A stretch of DNA of 64,000 nt from Bifidobacterium miconis (GCF_019331735.1 NZ_JAHBBH010000012.1:1-64000), one strand, 5' to 3'; counted from the stretch's first letter, positions 28,849 to 38,597 are shown. A program made the numbers and translations. The notes: generated by a model not told the origin, from the sequence alone.

Positions 28849-29676
28849 TCAGGCGCTGGCCTGAACGGTGCGGTTCAAATGCTGGAGCTGCGCGACCACC
28901 GTGTTGTCGGTGACCTCGTCGCCCACCTGGACGCGCATGCCGCCGATCACGGACGGATCGACGACCGAATTGATGTGCACCGGGCGGCCGACCTTCTTCG
29001 TGTAGATCGCGGTGAGCTTCTTGATCTGCTCGAGCTTGAGCGGCGTGGCGGTGGTCACGGTGACCATCGACTCGCCCATGTGGCGCGAGAACTTGTTGAT
29101 CAGCCACTGCACGGTCTGCAGGTAGCGACGGTTGCGCAGGTTGCAGGTCGCGTGTTCGGCGAGGCGCTTGGTGACCTTGTTGAGATCGCTGGAGCCGATC
29201 AGGCTGTTGAGCAGCTTGGTGCGGGCCTCGGCGGGCGCGCTGTCGTCGGACAGCTCGGAGCGCAGGACCGGCATGCCGATCAGCGCCGAATGCAGTTCGG
29301 CCAGTTCGATCGACACCTGCAGGGTGGTGCCGGTGGCGTCCGCGTAGTACATCATGCCGTCCACGCCGAAGTCCTCCACGGCGTTGGCGATGTCGGACAC
29401 GCGGCTCCAACGGCGACCGACCAGATCGGTCATGATCTCCATCGTCATCGGATGCGCCTGACCACCGATCAGGGTGTTCAGCACGGCGACCTTGTCCGCC
29501 ACCGGGCGCGACGGGTCGGTGAGCGCGCGTTCAAGCTGGACGTTGTGATCGAGCACGTTGGTCAGCGAGAACAGTTCGTTCCCGATGCGCCATGCGTCCA
29601 GACCGGACTCGCGCAGCTTGGGTGCCAGCGAGTCACGTGAGACGCGATCGGCGATGCGCGATGCTTCTCCTCGCAT
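28849..29676 (-). CDS. atpH: ATP synthase delta subunit, long actinobacterial form
   Basis: Peripheral-stalk subunit joining b to F1. 275 residues, about 95 more than E. coli delta, as in other Actinobacteria. The C-terminal [40 protein letters not shown] and [13 protein letters not shown] is the conserved OSCP segment. ATG 29676 follows GGGAGGTGACC, the strongest ribosome site of the operon. Confidence 0.95.
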   Translation of the reverse strand: MRGEASRIADRVSRDSLAPKLRESGLDAWRIGNELFSLTNVLDHNVQLERALTDPSRPVADKVAVLNTLIGGQAHPMTMEIMTDLVGRRWSRVSDIANAVEDFGVDGMMYYADATGTTLQVSIELAELHSALIGMPVLRSELSDDSAPAEARTKLLNSLIGSSDLNKVTKRLAEHATCNLRNRRYLQTVQWLINKFSRHMGESMVTVTTATPLKLEQIKKLTAIYTKKVGRPVHINSVVDPSVIGGMRVQVGDEVTDNTVVAQLQHLNRTVQASA

Positions 29677-29758
29677 TGGTCACCTCCCTTTCCTTGACGT
29701 TTGCGTTGTTGCGTGACGTATGTGACGTGCGTTACTGACGTGACGGACGGTCACCGCG

Positions 29759-30283
29759 TCACTTCTTGTCGGAGTCCATCTCGTCGAGCAGATTGTCGAT
29801 CATGCTCGACTGCACGTCCGCGTCCTCGAGCTTGGAGCCGAGGATCTTGCCCGCAAGGGCAGCGGCGAGCGTGCCGACTTCGCCCTTGAGGCTGACCATG
29901 GCCTGACGGTGCTGCGACTCGATGGAGCGCTGCGCGTTGGCGGTGATCTGCGCCGCGTCGGATTCGGCGCGGGAGCGGGCGTCGGCGATGATGTGCGAGG
30001 CTTCGGCGCGGGCGTCGTCGCGGATCTTGGAGGCTTCCACGCGGGCGTTGCTCAGCTGGGCCTCATACTTGGCCTTCGCTTCGTCAGCGTCCTTCTTGGC
30101 CTGTTCGGCCTTGGCGATGTTGCCTTCGATCTTTGCCGCACGCTCGTCGAAGATCGCATTGAACTTCGGCAGGAAGAACTTGTAGAAGAACAGCGCAACG
30201 ATGACAAGGATGATCAGGGACCACACAATGTCATAGGTCTCGGGGATGAACAGATCGATTCCGCCTTCTGCCAGTGTCATCAT
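29759..30283 (-). CDS. atpF: ATP synthase b subunit
   Basis: Membrane-anchored stator. 174 residues with one N-terminal membrane segment (about 19-38) followed by a long charged coiled coil (KAEQAKKDADEAKAKYEAQL and onwards). Two adjoining ATGs at 30283 and 30280; AAGGAGGG upstream favours the first. Confidence 0.95.
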   Translation of the reverse strand: MMTLAEGGIDLFIPETYDIVWSLIILVIVALFFYKFFLPKFNAIFDERAAKIEGNIAKAEQAKKDADEAKAKYEAQLSNARVEASKIRDDARAEASHIIADARSRAESDAAQITANAQRSIESQHRQAMVSLKGEVGTLAAALAGKILGSKLEDADVQSSMIDNLLDEMDSDKK

Positions 30284-30339
30284 GAAGCCCTCCTTTCATT
30301 GTTGGACATGGATCGTTGTTTCGTGCGTTCGCCCGATGC

Positions 30340-30699
<360 letters not shown>

Positions 30700-31512
30700 T
30701 CACTCCTCCGGGAAGCTCAGGTTGATGTACACGGTCGACAGGATCGCGAACACGTACGCCTGGAGGAACGCGACGAAGGCCTCGAAGCAGGTCATCGCGA
30801 AGCCGCCGGCGAACCACAGCGCGCCCACCGGGACGCCCTGCAGCTTGCTGGCCGCGTCGACCATCCAGTACTGCGCGAACGCGAGGCAGGTGGCGACCAT
30901 GAGGTGGCCGGAGACCATGTTCGCGAAGAGTCGGATCGTCAGCGAGGCCGGACGGATGACGAGCAGCTCGAGGATGTTGATCGGCGCGAGCAGGATGTAG
31001 ACAGGCCACGGCACGCCCGGCGTGAACAGCTCGTGGCGCAGGTAATGGCCGAGGCCCTGCGAGCGGGCGGCGGCGATCCAGTACTGCGCCATCGTCCACA
31101 GCGCGAACACGAGCGGCATGACGACGGTCGCGGTGGCGGCCATGTTCATGCCCGGCACGATGCCGCACAGGTTGAACACGAAGATCGTGAAGAACAGCGT
31201 GGTGATCATCGGCACGTAGCGCTTGCCGCGGGTCTCGCCCATGATGTCATAGACGATCTTGTCGCGCACGAAGTCGAGGCCCATTTCGACGACGCCCTGC
31301 CAGCGGCCGGGGATCAGCTTGGCGCGGCTGGCGGTCACGCCGAGCACGGCGAGCAGCACGATCGTGGCGACGATGCGGATGAGAATGATGCGATTGATCG
31401 CGAACGGAGTGCCCTGGAACAGGATCTCCGGAGGAAGGAAGTCATCGACCGACGGAAGATGCGCGCCCGTCTCGGCCGCCAACAGCATACCGGTGCCGAA
31501 TGAACCGACCAT
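30700..31512 (-). CDS. atpB: ATP synthase a subunit
   Basis: Proton channel subunit, 270 residues with five to six membrane segments. The essential Arg lies in SLTIRLFANMVSGHLMV (about 200). First gene of atpBEFHAGDC; no atpI-like gene precedes it. The ATG at 31512 has AGGAGG 7 nt upstream; the GTG at 31518 was rejected. Confidence 0.96.
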   Translation of the reverse strand: MVGSFGTGMLLAAETGAHLPSVDDFLPPEILFQGTPFAINRIILIRIVATIVLLAVLGVTASRAKLIPGRWQGVVEMGLDFVRDKIVYDIMGETRGKRYVPMITTLFFTIFVFNLCGIVPGMNMAATATVVMPLVFALWTMAQYWIAAARSQGLGHYLRHELFTPGVPWPVYILLAPINILELLVIRPASLTIRLFANMVSGHLMVATCLAFAQYWMVDAASKLQGVPVGALWFAGGFAMTCFEAFVAFLQAYVFAILSTVYINLSFPEE

Positions 31513-32022
31513 AATCACGCCTCCTGCTTCTTGATTCCGGTGTCAGTTTAGCCCAAGGGGTGGGGCGAATGTGACGCTCCGGTTACCTCCGTCTCCCCGA
31601 TTTCAGGGTCTGCGCAGCGCGGCTTGGAGTCGACGTTGTGCATTCGACTCCGAATGGCTGTGTGTGATTATTAGCCCGTGTTCGGACAAATCCGGCGATT
31701 GTTGGAAACCTGCCATTCCGCCGGCGTTTCGCATCGGCACGATTATCGGACATCCGCCTGTCATATGTCTTGTTAACGCTCACAGTCAAGGCAATGGAGC
31801 ATGGCCGCCGCAGTTCGCCACTCGGTCATCCGCCCGTCCACTTCGTGGACATACGGGACGTCCGCCCCGCGGACACACATGCGTCCATTCCGCGGACATC
31901 CGCACGTACGAACACCGGAACGTGCGGCAGCCGGCCCGTGTTTCACGCCGTGCATGCATCAGCCGCGCACTCGCCGGCAGCGCAGCCGCCGCACGGCGCC
32001 CACGCGCGGCAATCGCACGCAG
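31513..32022. promoter_or_regulatory. atp operon upstream region with CGGA/TCCG dyads
   Basis: About 510 bp without a supported gene. AT-richer in 31640-31790. Three related dyads: CGGA-CAAA-TCCG (31683-31694), CGGA-CA-TCCG (31747-31756) and GCGGA-CA-TCCGC (31892-31903), plus a single GTGGACATAC at about 31842-31851. They could be operator sites; no -35/-10 pair could be fixed with confidence. Confidence 0.4.
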
Positions 32023-33057
32023 TCAGCTGGCGATCACGCCGTAGCCGTCGTGCACGAACGGCGCGAACCCGTCCTTGCGCGGGGAACCCGGCTCGTGACG
32101 GATCGAACGGTCCGTGCCGAGACGCTTCTCGCGACGCAGCTGCGGCACTTCGGTCAGGTCGTACGGCGTGGTCTGGTACACCCAGTTCAGCCAGTTGCGC
32201 CACAGCAGGTTGCCGTGCGCGCGCCAGCTGAACAGCGGTTCGAGCGACGGGTCGTCGTGCGGGAAGTAGTTCTTCGGGAACGGCACGTTCGTCATGCCCT
32301 TGTTCATGTCGCGCTCGTACTCCTCGGCGAGCGTGTACTTGCCGTACTCCCAGTGGCCGAGCGCGAACACCTCGGAGAAATCGCGCGTGGCGATCAGGCC
32401 GGGGCCGGACTGCGGACCCCACGTGAGGATCTGCAGGTCGCGGTTCGCGCGCACGTCGTCCTCGTTCACGCCGGCGAGGCGCGAGTGCGGCTGCAGCGCG
32501 ATCTCGTCGAAGCCGTTCGTCAGGAAACAGTACTCGTCCTGCAGGTACTGCGGGAACACGCCGAAGATCTTCTGCGGATAGTCGATCTTGCGCACGCCGT
32601 AGCGGTAGTTGAGCGCGCCCATCGCGCCCCAGCACAGGTACATGGTCGAGAACACGTGCGTGGACGCCCAGTCGAGGATGCGCTTGAACTCGTCCCAGTA
32701 GTCGACCTCCTCGAACGGCATGTGCTCGACCGGCGCGCCGGTGACGACGAAGCCGTCGTAGTAGTTGTCCTTGAACGCGTCGAGCGTCTCGTAGAACTTG
32801 AGCAGATGGTCGGCGGAGACATGCGTGGCCTCGTGCGTGGAGGTCTTCATGAAGTCGATCTCGACCTGCAGCGGGGACTTCGAGATGAGTCGCAGCAGCT
32901 GCGTCTCCGTCTCGATCTTCTTGGGCATGAGGTTCAGGATCACCAGCTTGAGCGGACGCACGCGCTGGCGCTCCGCTTCGGGCTTCTCGAGCGCGAAGAT
33001 GCGCTCCGATTCGAGGATGGCACGGGCCGGCAGGCCGCTGGGGATCTTGATAGGCAT
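32023..33057 (-). CDS. metA: homoserine O-acyltransferase MetA, predicted acetyl-CoA specific
   Basis: First committed step of methionine synthesis, acylating homoserine. 344 residues from MPIKIPSG. Numbered like E. coli MetA, the nucleophile Cys142 is in YLCWGAMGAL and the His235/Glu237 pair in GHWEYG. Position 111 is Glu (TGAPVEHMPF), the residue that in characterised MetA proteins goes with acetyl-CoA, whereas Gly goes with succinyl-CoA. Name-based annotation as succinyltransferase would probably be wrong. The ATG at 33057 gives the correct numbering and lies 7 nt after CATAAT (leaderless); the ATG at 33063 adds only Met-Gly. Confidence 0.93.
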   Translation of the reverse strand: MPIKIPSGLPARAILESERIFALEKPEAERQRVRPLKLVILNLMPKKIETETQLLRLISKSPLQVEIDFMKTSTHEATHVSADHLLKFYETLDAFKDNYYDGFVVTGAPVEHMPFEEVDYWDEFKRILDWASTHVFSTMYLCWGAMGALNYRYGVRKIDYPQKIFGVFPQYLQDEYCFLTNGFDEIALQPHSRLAGVNEDDVRANRDLQILTWGPQSGPGLIATRDFSEVFALGHWEYGKYTLAEEYERDMNKGMTNVPFPKNYFPHDDPSLEPLFSWRAHGNLLWRNWLNWVYQTTPYDLTEVPQLRREKRLGTDRSIRHEPGSPRKDGFAPFVHDGYGVIAS

Positions 33058-33064
33058 ACCCATT

Positions 33065-33070
33065 ATTATG
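33065..33070 (-). promoter_or_regulatory. -10 box CATAAT of metA, leaderless start
   Basis: CATAAT, then 7 nt, then ATG 33057. No ribosome site before either candidate ATG. Confidence 0.45.
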
Positions 33071-33171
33071 GCAACATCCCGCCGACGGGATGCCGGGCGC
33101 GTTATTCTTCCGCGTTATGACAGGCTATCAATCCACGTTCTCTCCCCGTTCTCCGATCGCGACACGCCGAT

Positions 33172-33199
33172 TTGACATATGCTCATTCACCGGTAAATT
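33172..33199 (+). promoter_or_regulatory. promoter of initiator tRNA
   Basis: TTGACA (33172-33177), 16-nt spacer, TAAATT (33194-33199); predicted transcription start about 20 bp before the mature tRNA. Confidence 0.7.
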
Positions 33200-33227
33200 A
33201 GATTGAGCTGTCTGAATGACAAGCCGT

Positions 33228-33304
33228 CGCGGGGTGGAGCAGCTCGGTAGCTCGCTGGGCTCATAACCCAGAGGTCCATGGTTCAAATCCATGCCCCGCT
33301 ACCA
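33228..33304 (+). tRNA. tRNA-fMet (anticodon CAT), initiator
   Basis: 77 nt with encoded CCA. The first base C is unpaired with T at position 72, and the anticodon stem has three consecutive G-C pairs (TGGGCTCATAACCCA). Both are initiator hallmarks. T arm GGTTCAAATCC. Confidence 0.95.
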
Positions 33305-33309
33305 ACCGA

Positions 33310-33342
33310 AAGGCTGGGAATCGCAAGGTTCCCAGCCTTTTT
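33310..33342 (+). terminator. terminator of tRNA-fMet
   Basis: AGGCTGGGAA and TTCCCAGCCT arms around an 8-nt loop, then a T-run, 6 nt after the CCA. Confidence 0.9.
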
Positions 33343-33456
33343 CGTTATCTTCGCCATCCAGCGGCCCGGAAACCGGATCATAGGGATTATCGGCCAAAAA
33401 ACGGGGTTCATAGGAATACCACCCGCCGCCGCAATCGGGCAGACCACGGCGCACGA

Positions 33457-35979
33457 TCAGGCAGGATGCCGATGGGCGGCCGCGAGCAGGGACAGCCCGG
33501 CAAGCAACGCGATGCAGGCCACGGACAGCACGACGCCGAAATCGGATCCGGTGAAGGGCAATGGCTCCTCCGGCGTCTCTTCGACGGTTTCCACCGGCTC
33601 TTCCGGTTCCTCCGTCACGGTCACGACCTCCCCCTCGACGCCGAGCGCATGGGTGACGAGCACGTCGCCGTCCTTGGAGAACACGGTGGCACGCCAGTGC
33701 ACGAGTCCGGCGGCCGACGAGCTGACCGCGGGGCTGGTCGCCGACCACACGGTCGACCGATCGCAGTCCACAAGGCCGAACGAGTCAGACGAATCGAGTC
33801 CGTTCTCGCCTGTCGCTTCGTCTCCCGTCACGGAACCGTCGGCGGCGTCTCCCGCAGCCTCGCCGACAGCATCATCGGCACCGTCCGCGGTGGCACCGTC
33901 CGCGCACACCGCGATCGGCTCGACCTTCGCCTCATCGAGCAGTTTGCCGTTCAGTCCGGGCAACTCGCCGTCCCCAATCGCCTCCCACGCGCTGAACGTC
34001 ACGTACGCACCGTCCGGCAGCGCGCCGCGGATCGTCGCCACATCACGGAACGACTCCCCCACCGTCGCATGTTCGGGATCGACCTGCGTGTTCAGCACCA
34101 GCTCGTCGTCCTCCGGCTCATCCGGCGGCGTCTCCTCGTCCGGCGGGGGAGTCTCTTCCCCGGGCTCGTCCGGTGGCGTCTCCGGAGGCGTCTCGGGTTC
34201 TTCGGGAGGCGTGACTCGCGTGCGCTCCCACGCGTCGTCGTATGCGCTGGACGCGGCCGGCACCCGGTCATCGCCGGCAAAGCTCCATACGAACACGTAC
34301 CAGCCGTGCGTTTCGGCCACGATATGCACCGGATCGCCGTGCGCGTCCGGCTGGCCGCCGCCCACGACGATGCGTCCGTTCACGGCCGGATAGTCCCACG
34401 TGCCGATCAGACGATGATGCTCGTCCTCGGTCGGAACCTGCGTCCCGGACGGTCGCCAGTCGTCGTCCTTCGACGGATCGTCCGCATCGCCGGCCCACCA
34501 TACGCTCACCTGCGCATGGGTGCGGTCCGCACCCAATCCAAGCGCCGCGTCGCCTGTGAACGATCCATGGTCGTCGGGGAATCCGCCGATCGTGATCGTG
34601 TCGCTCAGCTCGTCGCCCACCGTCGCCCGGGACTCGGCGACGGTCGATTCGACGGCGATCTCAGGCCGGTTCACATTGGTTTCCGCCGGATCAAGGAACG
34701 GCGTGACGATGTCATGCTCCAGATACTCGCGCATCGCGTCGCTTTGCTCGTCCCGTTCGATGGCCCACACCCACGTGCCGAACAGACCGTCGCCCGCGGC
34801 GCGGTACGGTTCGTCGCCGCCGAATTCGGTCATCGCCCGCACGCGCACGGTCTGTCCGGAACCGGTGAACGTCGCCGTGCCATAGCCCGCCGGGGCATAC
34901 CCGGACTCGCCGATCCGCTTGACGAACGCTTCTGCGCGCTCTCCCGCATCCGGCGCAAGATCGTCGTCCACGCGCGCGGCGGGAATGCCGTCGAAATACC
35001 AGCCGGTCGCGTTGACCGCCTCGCCGTCGAGCCATTGGCCGCGTTCGCCGTCGAGCAGCACGGTCACATCATCGTGCACGTAGTCGCCGGCTTCGACCGC
35101 GCCCTGCGCCGTCGTGGTGACGATCGTCGGCTCGAAATCCCTGCGCACGGCGAACCGGACCACATCGCCGCCGCGTGTGGTCGTCTCGTCGGACAGACTG
35201 ATCAGGTCCTGAGCTCCCGGCATGTACTCCAGCGCAGGCACGTCGTAAGTCGGGGTCACGCTCACCTCGCCGACGGCCGTCGCGCGCCATGCGTGCGTTA
35301 TCGGACCGTCTCCCGTGACTCCCGATATCGTCGCCTCGCCGTTGTCCACGAACACCGCCGGACCGTTCAGCGTGATCGTGTAGGAGATGCCGGCCACCGG
35401 CTCGTCGTAGCCGTTGACGATGCGCGCGATGACGTCGCCCTCACGTATGCCCTTGGCGTAGGTTTGTTCGACGACCGCCGAGGACACCGTGTTGCGCCCA
35501 GCCTCCTCCCACAGGCGTTCCATCCGCTCCTCGATGTGCGGGTATTTCTTCACCATCTCCGCGCGATGCGCCTGCCACCGTTCCTGGTTCACGTCGAAGT
35601 AATCGTGCACGAACATGCCGATCGAGGCGAACACGAGCCGTCCGGTGCCGACCGTCGTCGAATACCGGTCCATCAGCCAGGCGACTCTGCGCGCGGCGTC
35701 GCTGTCGTCGACGATCGTGGTGTCGGAGATCACATAGTCGACGTTTTCGCCGATTTCGCTGCAGTAGTAATAGTTGCCGTTCTTGTCGAGCGCGATTACG
35801 CCGACGGCCGTCGGCTTGCCGGTTTCCGGCGACGGATAGGTCATGTACATGCCGCTCGGCGAATCGTCGAGCGACTGTTCCGCCAGCGCCGTCCGGTTCG
35901 TCAGACCGAACGCGAGCATGGCCAGCACCGCCGCGACGATGATGCAGATCAGTTTGGGTGCCCCGTTGCGTACCGTCAT
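33457..35979 (-). CDS. LPXTG-anchored cell-surface protein
   Basis: 840 residues. Signal peptide (about 1-33: ICIIVAAVLAMLAFGLTNRT then ALA). A large extracellular N-terminal domain opens with YYYCSEIGENVDYV. Two related modules each contain an ATVG-(D/E) motif (AESRATVGDELSDTITIGG and DPEHATVGESFRDVATIRG), separated by a Pro/Glu-rich stalk (TPPEEPETPPETPPDEPGEE). The sortase signal LPFTG (about 807-811), a membrane span and a short HRHPA tail end the protein. The layout is that of a host- or matrix-binding surface protein; the ligand is unknown, and no sortase gene is nearby, so it is probably anchored by the housekeeping sortase. ATG 35979 follows GGGGAGA. Upstream in-frame codons lie in AT-rich DnaA-box DNA and were rejected. 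Confidence 0.85.
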   Translation of the reverse strand: MTVRNGAPKLICIIVAAVLAMLAFGLTNRTALAEQSLDDSPSGMYMTYPSPETGKPTAVGVIALDKNGNYYYCSEIGENVDYVISDTTIVDDSDAARRVAWLMDRYSTTVGTGRLVFASIGMFVHDYFDVNQERWQAHRAEMVKKYPHIEERMERLWEEAGRNTVSSAVVEQTYAKGIREGDVIARIVNGYDEPVAGISYTITLNGPAVFVDNGEATISGVTGDGPITHAWRATAVGEVSVTPTYDVPALEYMPGAQDLISLSDETTTRGGDVVRFAVRRDFEPTIVTTTAQGAVEAGDYVHDDVTVLLDGERGQWLDGEAVNATGWYFDGIPAARVDDDLAPDAGERAEAFVKRIGESGYAPAGYGTATFTGSGQTVRVRAMTEFGGDEPYRAAGDGLFGTWVWAIERDEQSDAMREYLEHDIVTPFLDPAETNVNRPEIAVESTVAESRATVGDELSDTITIGGFPDDHGSFTGDAALGLGADRTHAQVSVWWAGDADDPSKDDDWRPSGTQVPTEDEHHRLIGTWDYPAVNGRIVVGGGQPDAHGDPVHIVAETHGWYVFVWSFAGDDRVPAASSAYDDAWERTRVTPPEEPETPPETPPDEPGEETPPPDEETPPDEPEDDELVLNTQVDPEHATVGESFRDVATIRGALPDGAYVTFSAWEAIGDGELPGLNGKLLDEAKVEPIAVCADGATADGADDAVGEAAGDAADGSVTGDEATGENGLDSSDSFGLVDCDRSTVWSATSPAVSSSAAGLVHWRATVFSKDGDVLVTHALGVEGEVVTVTEEPEEPVETVEETPEEPLPFTGSDFGVVLSVACIALLAGLSLLAAAHRHPA

Positions 35980-36170
35980 GTCTCTCCCCTTTCCCGCCGG
36001 CTTCGCATCCGCCGCCGGCATGCGATGTCGTGCGAATGACCCTACGTTGCCGGCCGTTCGCCGTCGCGTCCGCAGCCACGCGGACGCCGGTTCGAGTAGC
36101 ATGCCATAATCCCGCCGCCGACCGTCCGAATTCCGGACCATGTGGTCGAAAGGTCGCTTTGCCGGCGTGT

Positions 36171-36211
36171 TGTGGACAACTTTCGGCAAATTCACAGAAA
36201 AGTTATCCACA
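36171..36211. promoter_or_regulatory. two DnaA-box sequences
   Basis: TGTGGACAA at 36171-36179 (reverse of TTGTCCACA, the high-GC consensus) and TTATCCACA at 36203-36211, in the 316-bp gap between the LPXTG gene and glgE. No replication gene is near. Confidence 0.5.
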
Positions 36212-36282
36212 TTTAACCGATTCAAGCTCAGAAACGGCGATTTTATGCACAAATTCGCTGTTCCACGTCACACGCACCACCC

Positions 36283-36288
36283 TAGAAT
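36283..36288 (+). promoter_or_regulatory. -10 box TAGAAT of glgE, leaderless start
   Basis: TAGAAT, then 7 nt, then ATG 36296; TTCCAC 16 nt further upstream is a weak -35. No ribosome site. Confidence 0.6.
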
Positions 36289-36295
36289 GGGCCGT

Positions 36296-38563
36296 ATGGA
36301 AAATGCACAGACTAGCGCTGAAGTTGAGCGCACCAGCAGCACCTCCACGACCTCCGCCCCCGCGACGAAGAAGTCTGACTCCGCCGAGAAGGCAGCCAAA
36401 ACCACCCGCACCCGCAAGACGACCGCAGGCAAGACCACGCGCACCCGCAAGGCGGCGGCCAAGCTTCCCTCCACCACGGCGGTCGGCGAAATGCCGGCGC
36501 AGACCCTGCCCGTCACCGAGCCCGGCCAGTTCGGCCGCGTCAACGTGCTGGACATCACCCCGGGCGAGGAGCGCGGCATCTATCCGGCCCGCGTCGAGCT
36601 CGGAGAGCCGTTCAAGGTCACGGCCCAGGTCTTCATCGAAGGCCGCACCAAGGTCGGCGCCACTCTGATCGTGCGCAACCCGCGCGGCAAGGAGATGGAA
36701 CGCGTGCCGATGACCTGCGTGAACAAGGGCCTCGACCGTTGGTCCGCCGAACTCAAGTGCGGCGAACGTTCCGACGTCAAACCGTGGGATCCCGAATTCG
36801 CGGCCGTCAAGCGTCAGCTCGGCGAGTGGACGGTCACCGTCGAGGGCTGGGAGGACACGTACGCCTCGTGGCTGCACGACGCGCGTATCAAGGTCAAGGT
36901 CAACGACGACGTGGAGAACGCGCTGGATTCCGGCGCCGAACTGCTCGCCCGCTGGGCCGTCGACAAGGATGCGAAGCTGAACGCGGAGGAGCGCAAGACG
37001 CTCAAGGAGGCCGCCAAGACGGCCGCCGACCGCACGCTCAGCCCCGAGGAGCGCCTTGCCGCCGCCGACAACGCCGCCATCGAGGCGCTGCACGAGACCA
37101 ACCCGCTGCGTGACGGCATTTCGCCGAGCGAACCGCAGCGCTTCAAGGTCGAGCGTCCGACCTCCAGCTTCGCCGCATGGTATCAGTTCTTCCCGCGTTC
37201 CGAGGGCGCGTACGTCGATCAGGCGACCGGCAAGATCGTGCAGGGCACGCTCAAGACGGCCGTGTCCGGTCTTGAACGCGCGAAGGCCGAGGGCTTCGAC
37301 GTCGTGTACCTGCCGCCGATCTTCCCGATCGGCGTGACGAACCGCAAGGGCCGCAACAACTCGCTCGTCGCAGGCCCTGACGATCCAGGCTCGCCGTTCG
37401 GCATCGGCTCGTCGTTCGGCGGCCACGACACCGTCGACCCGCTGCTCGGCACGATGGACGACTTCAAGGCGCTCGTCGCCAAGGCGCACGAGCTGGGCCT
37501 CGAAATCGCGCTCGACTTCGCGCTGCAGTGCTCGCCCGACCACCCGTGGGTCAAGGCGCATCCGAACTGGTTCCGCACCAAGCCGGACGGCACGATCGCG
37601 TTCGCCGAGAACCCGCCGAAGAAGTATCAGGACATCTATCCGATCGACTTCAACGCCGACATGCCCGGCATCGAGAAGGAAGTCGAGCGGATCATGAACC
37701 TGTGGATCGAGGCGGGAGTCACGATCTTCCGCGTCGACAACCCGCACACCAAGCCGGTGCGCTTCTGGCAGGACGTGATCGCGGCCGTGACCAAGAAGCA
37801 TCCGGAGGTGCTGTTCCTCGCCGAGGCGTTCACCCGCCCGGGCATGATGCGCGCGCTCAGCTACGTGGGCTTCACGCAGTCGCACTGCTACTTCCCGTGG
37901 CGCAACACCAAGGAGGAGCTGTCCGAGTACCTGCTCGAGACGAACGGCGACGACGGCTACTACCAGCACAACACGTTCTGGCCGACCACGCCGGACATCC
38001 TCACCGCCTACATCCGCGACAACGGCATCGCCGGCCACGCGGTGCGCGCGGTACTCGCCGCCATGGGCTCCCCGAGCTGGGGCATCTACAACGGCTACGA
38101 GCTCATCGAGAACAAGCAGCGCCCGGGATTCGAGGAGCAGATCGACAACGAGAAGTACGAGGTCAAGGTCCGTGACTGGGCCAAGGCCGACAAGTACGGC
38201 ATCGCCGAGCTGCTCACGTCCCTGAACCGCATCCGTCGCGAGCACAAGGCCGCGTTCGGCTACCACAATCTGAGCCTGCTGCGCACGCACGACGAGAACA
38301 TCCTCGCGTTCGCACGCCACACGCCGGCCGAGCTGACCGGCACCGGCAAGGCCGAGACGCTGATCGTCGTTGTGAACCTCGACGGTCACAACGCGCATCA
38401 GGACGAGGTGCACTTCGAAATGACCGACTTCGACGTCGATCCGGCAAAAGGCGCGCATCTGCGCGACGAGCTGACCGGCCGCGAGTTCGACTGGAAGTGG
38501 GACAACTTCGTCTCGCTGGCCCCGTGGGCCGACGTGGCGCACATCTTCACCGTCGTGCGCTAG
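36296..38563 (+). CDS. glgE: alpha-1,4-glucan:maltose-1-phosphate maltosyltransferase (GH13_3)
   Basis: Transfers maltose from maltose 1-phosphate to alpha-1,4-glucan chains. 755 residues. After an unusual 60-residue Thr/Lys/Arg/Ala-rich N-terminal tail (RTRKTTAGKTTRTRKAAAK) come the GlgE N-domain (RVNVLDITPGEERGIYPARV), then the TIM barrel: VVYLPPIFPIGVTNRKGRNN, IALDFALQCSPDHPWVKAHP, the nucleophile Asp in TIFRVDNPHTKP, the acid/base Glu in VLFLAEAFTRP and LRTHDENILAFAR. The start at 36296 is fixed by the -10 box; longer in-frame starts reach into the DnaA boxes and are rejected. Other pathway genes (treS, pep2, glgM) are not in the window. Confidence 0.93.
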   Translation: MENAQTSAEVERTSSTSTTSAPATKKSDSAEKAAKTTRTRKTTAGKTTRTRKAAAKLPSTTAVGEMPAQTLPVTEPGQFGRVNVLDITPGEERGIYPARVELGEPFKVTAQVFIEGRTKVGATLIVRNPRGKEMERVPMTCVNKGLDRWSAELKCGERSDVKPWDPEFAAVKRQLGEWTVTVEGWEDTYASWLHDARIKVKVNDDVENALDSGAELLARWAVDKDAKLNAEERKTLKEAAKTAADRTLSPEERLAAADNAAIEALHETNPLRDGISPSEPQRFKVERPTSSFAAWYQFFPRSEGAYVDQATGKIVQGTLKTAVSGLERAKAEGFDVVYLPPIFPIGVTNRKGRNNSLVAGPDDPGSPFGIGSSFGGHDTVDPLLGTMDDFKALVAKAHELGLEIALDFALQCSPDHPWVKAHPNWFRTKPDGTIAFAENPPKKYQDIYPIDFNADMPGIEKEVERIMNLWIEAGVTIFRVDNPHTKPVRFWQDVIAAVTKKHPEVLFLAEAFTRPGMMRALSYVGFTQSHCYFPWRNTKEELSEYLLETNGDDGYYQHNTFWPTTPDILTAYIRDNGIAGHAVRAVLAAMGSPSWGIYNGYELIENKQRPGFEEQIDNEKYEVKVRDWAKADKYGIAELLTSLNRIRREHKAAFGYHNLSLLRTHDENILAFARHTPAELTGTGKAETLIVVVNLDGHNAHQDEVHFEMTDFDVDPAKGAHLRDELTGREFDWKWDNFVSLAPWADVAHIFTVVR

Positions 38564-38597
38564 CCGGTTTCATCAAGCGGCATACCCCGGCAACATG

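Noticed and set aside
32023..33200. Methionine riboswitch (SAM or T-box) before metA
   Set aside because: The predicted mRNA is leaderless and no SAM or T-box core sequence is visible upstream.
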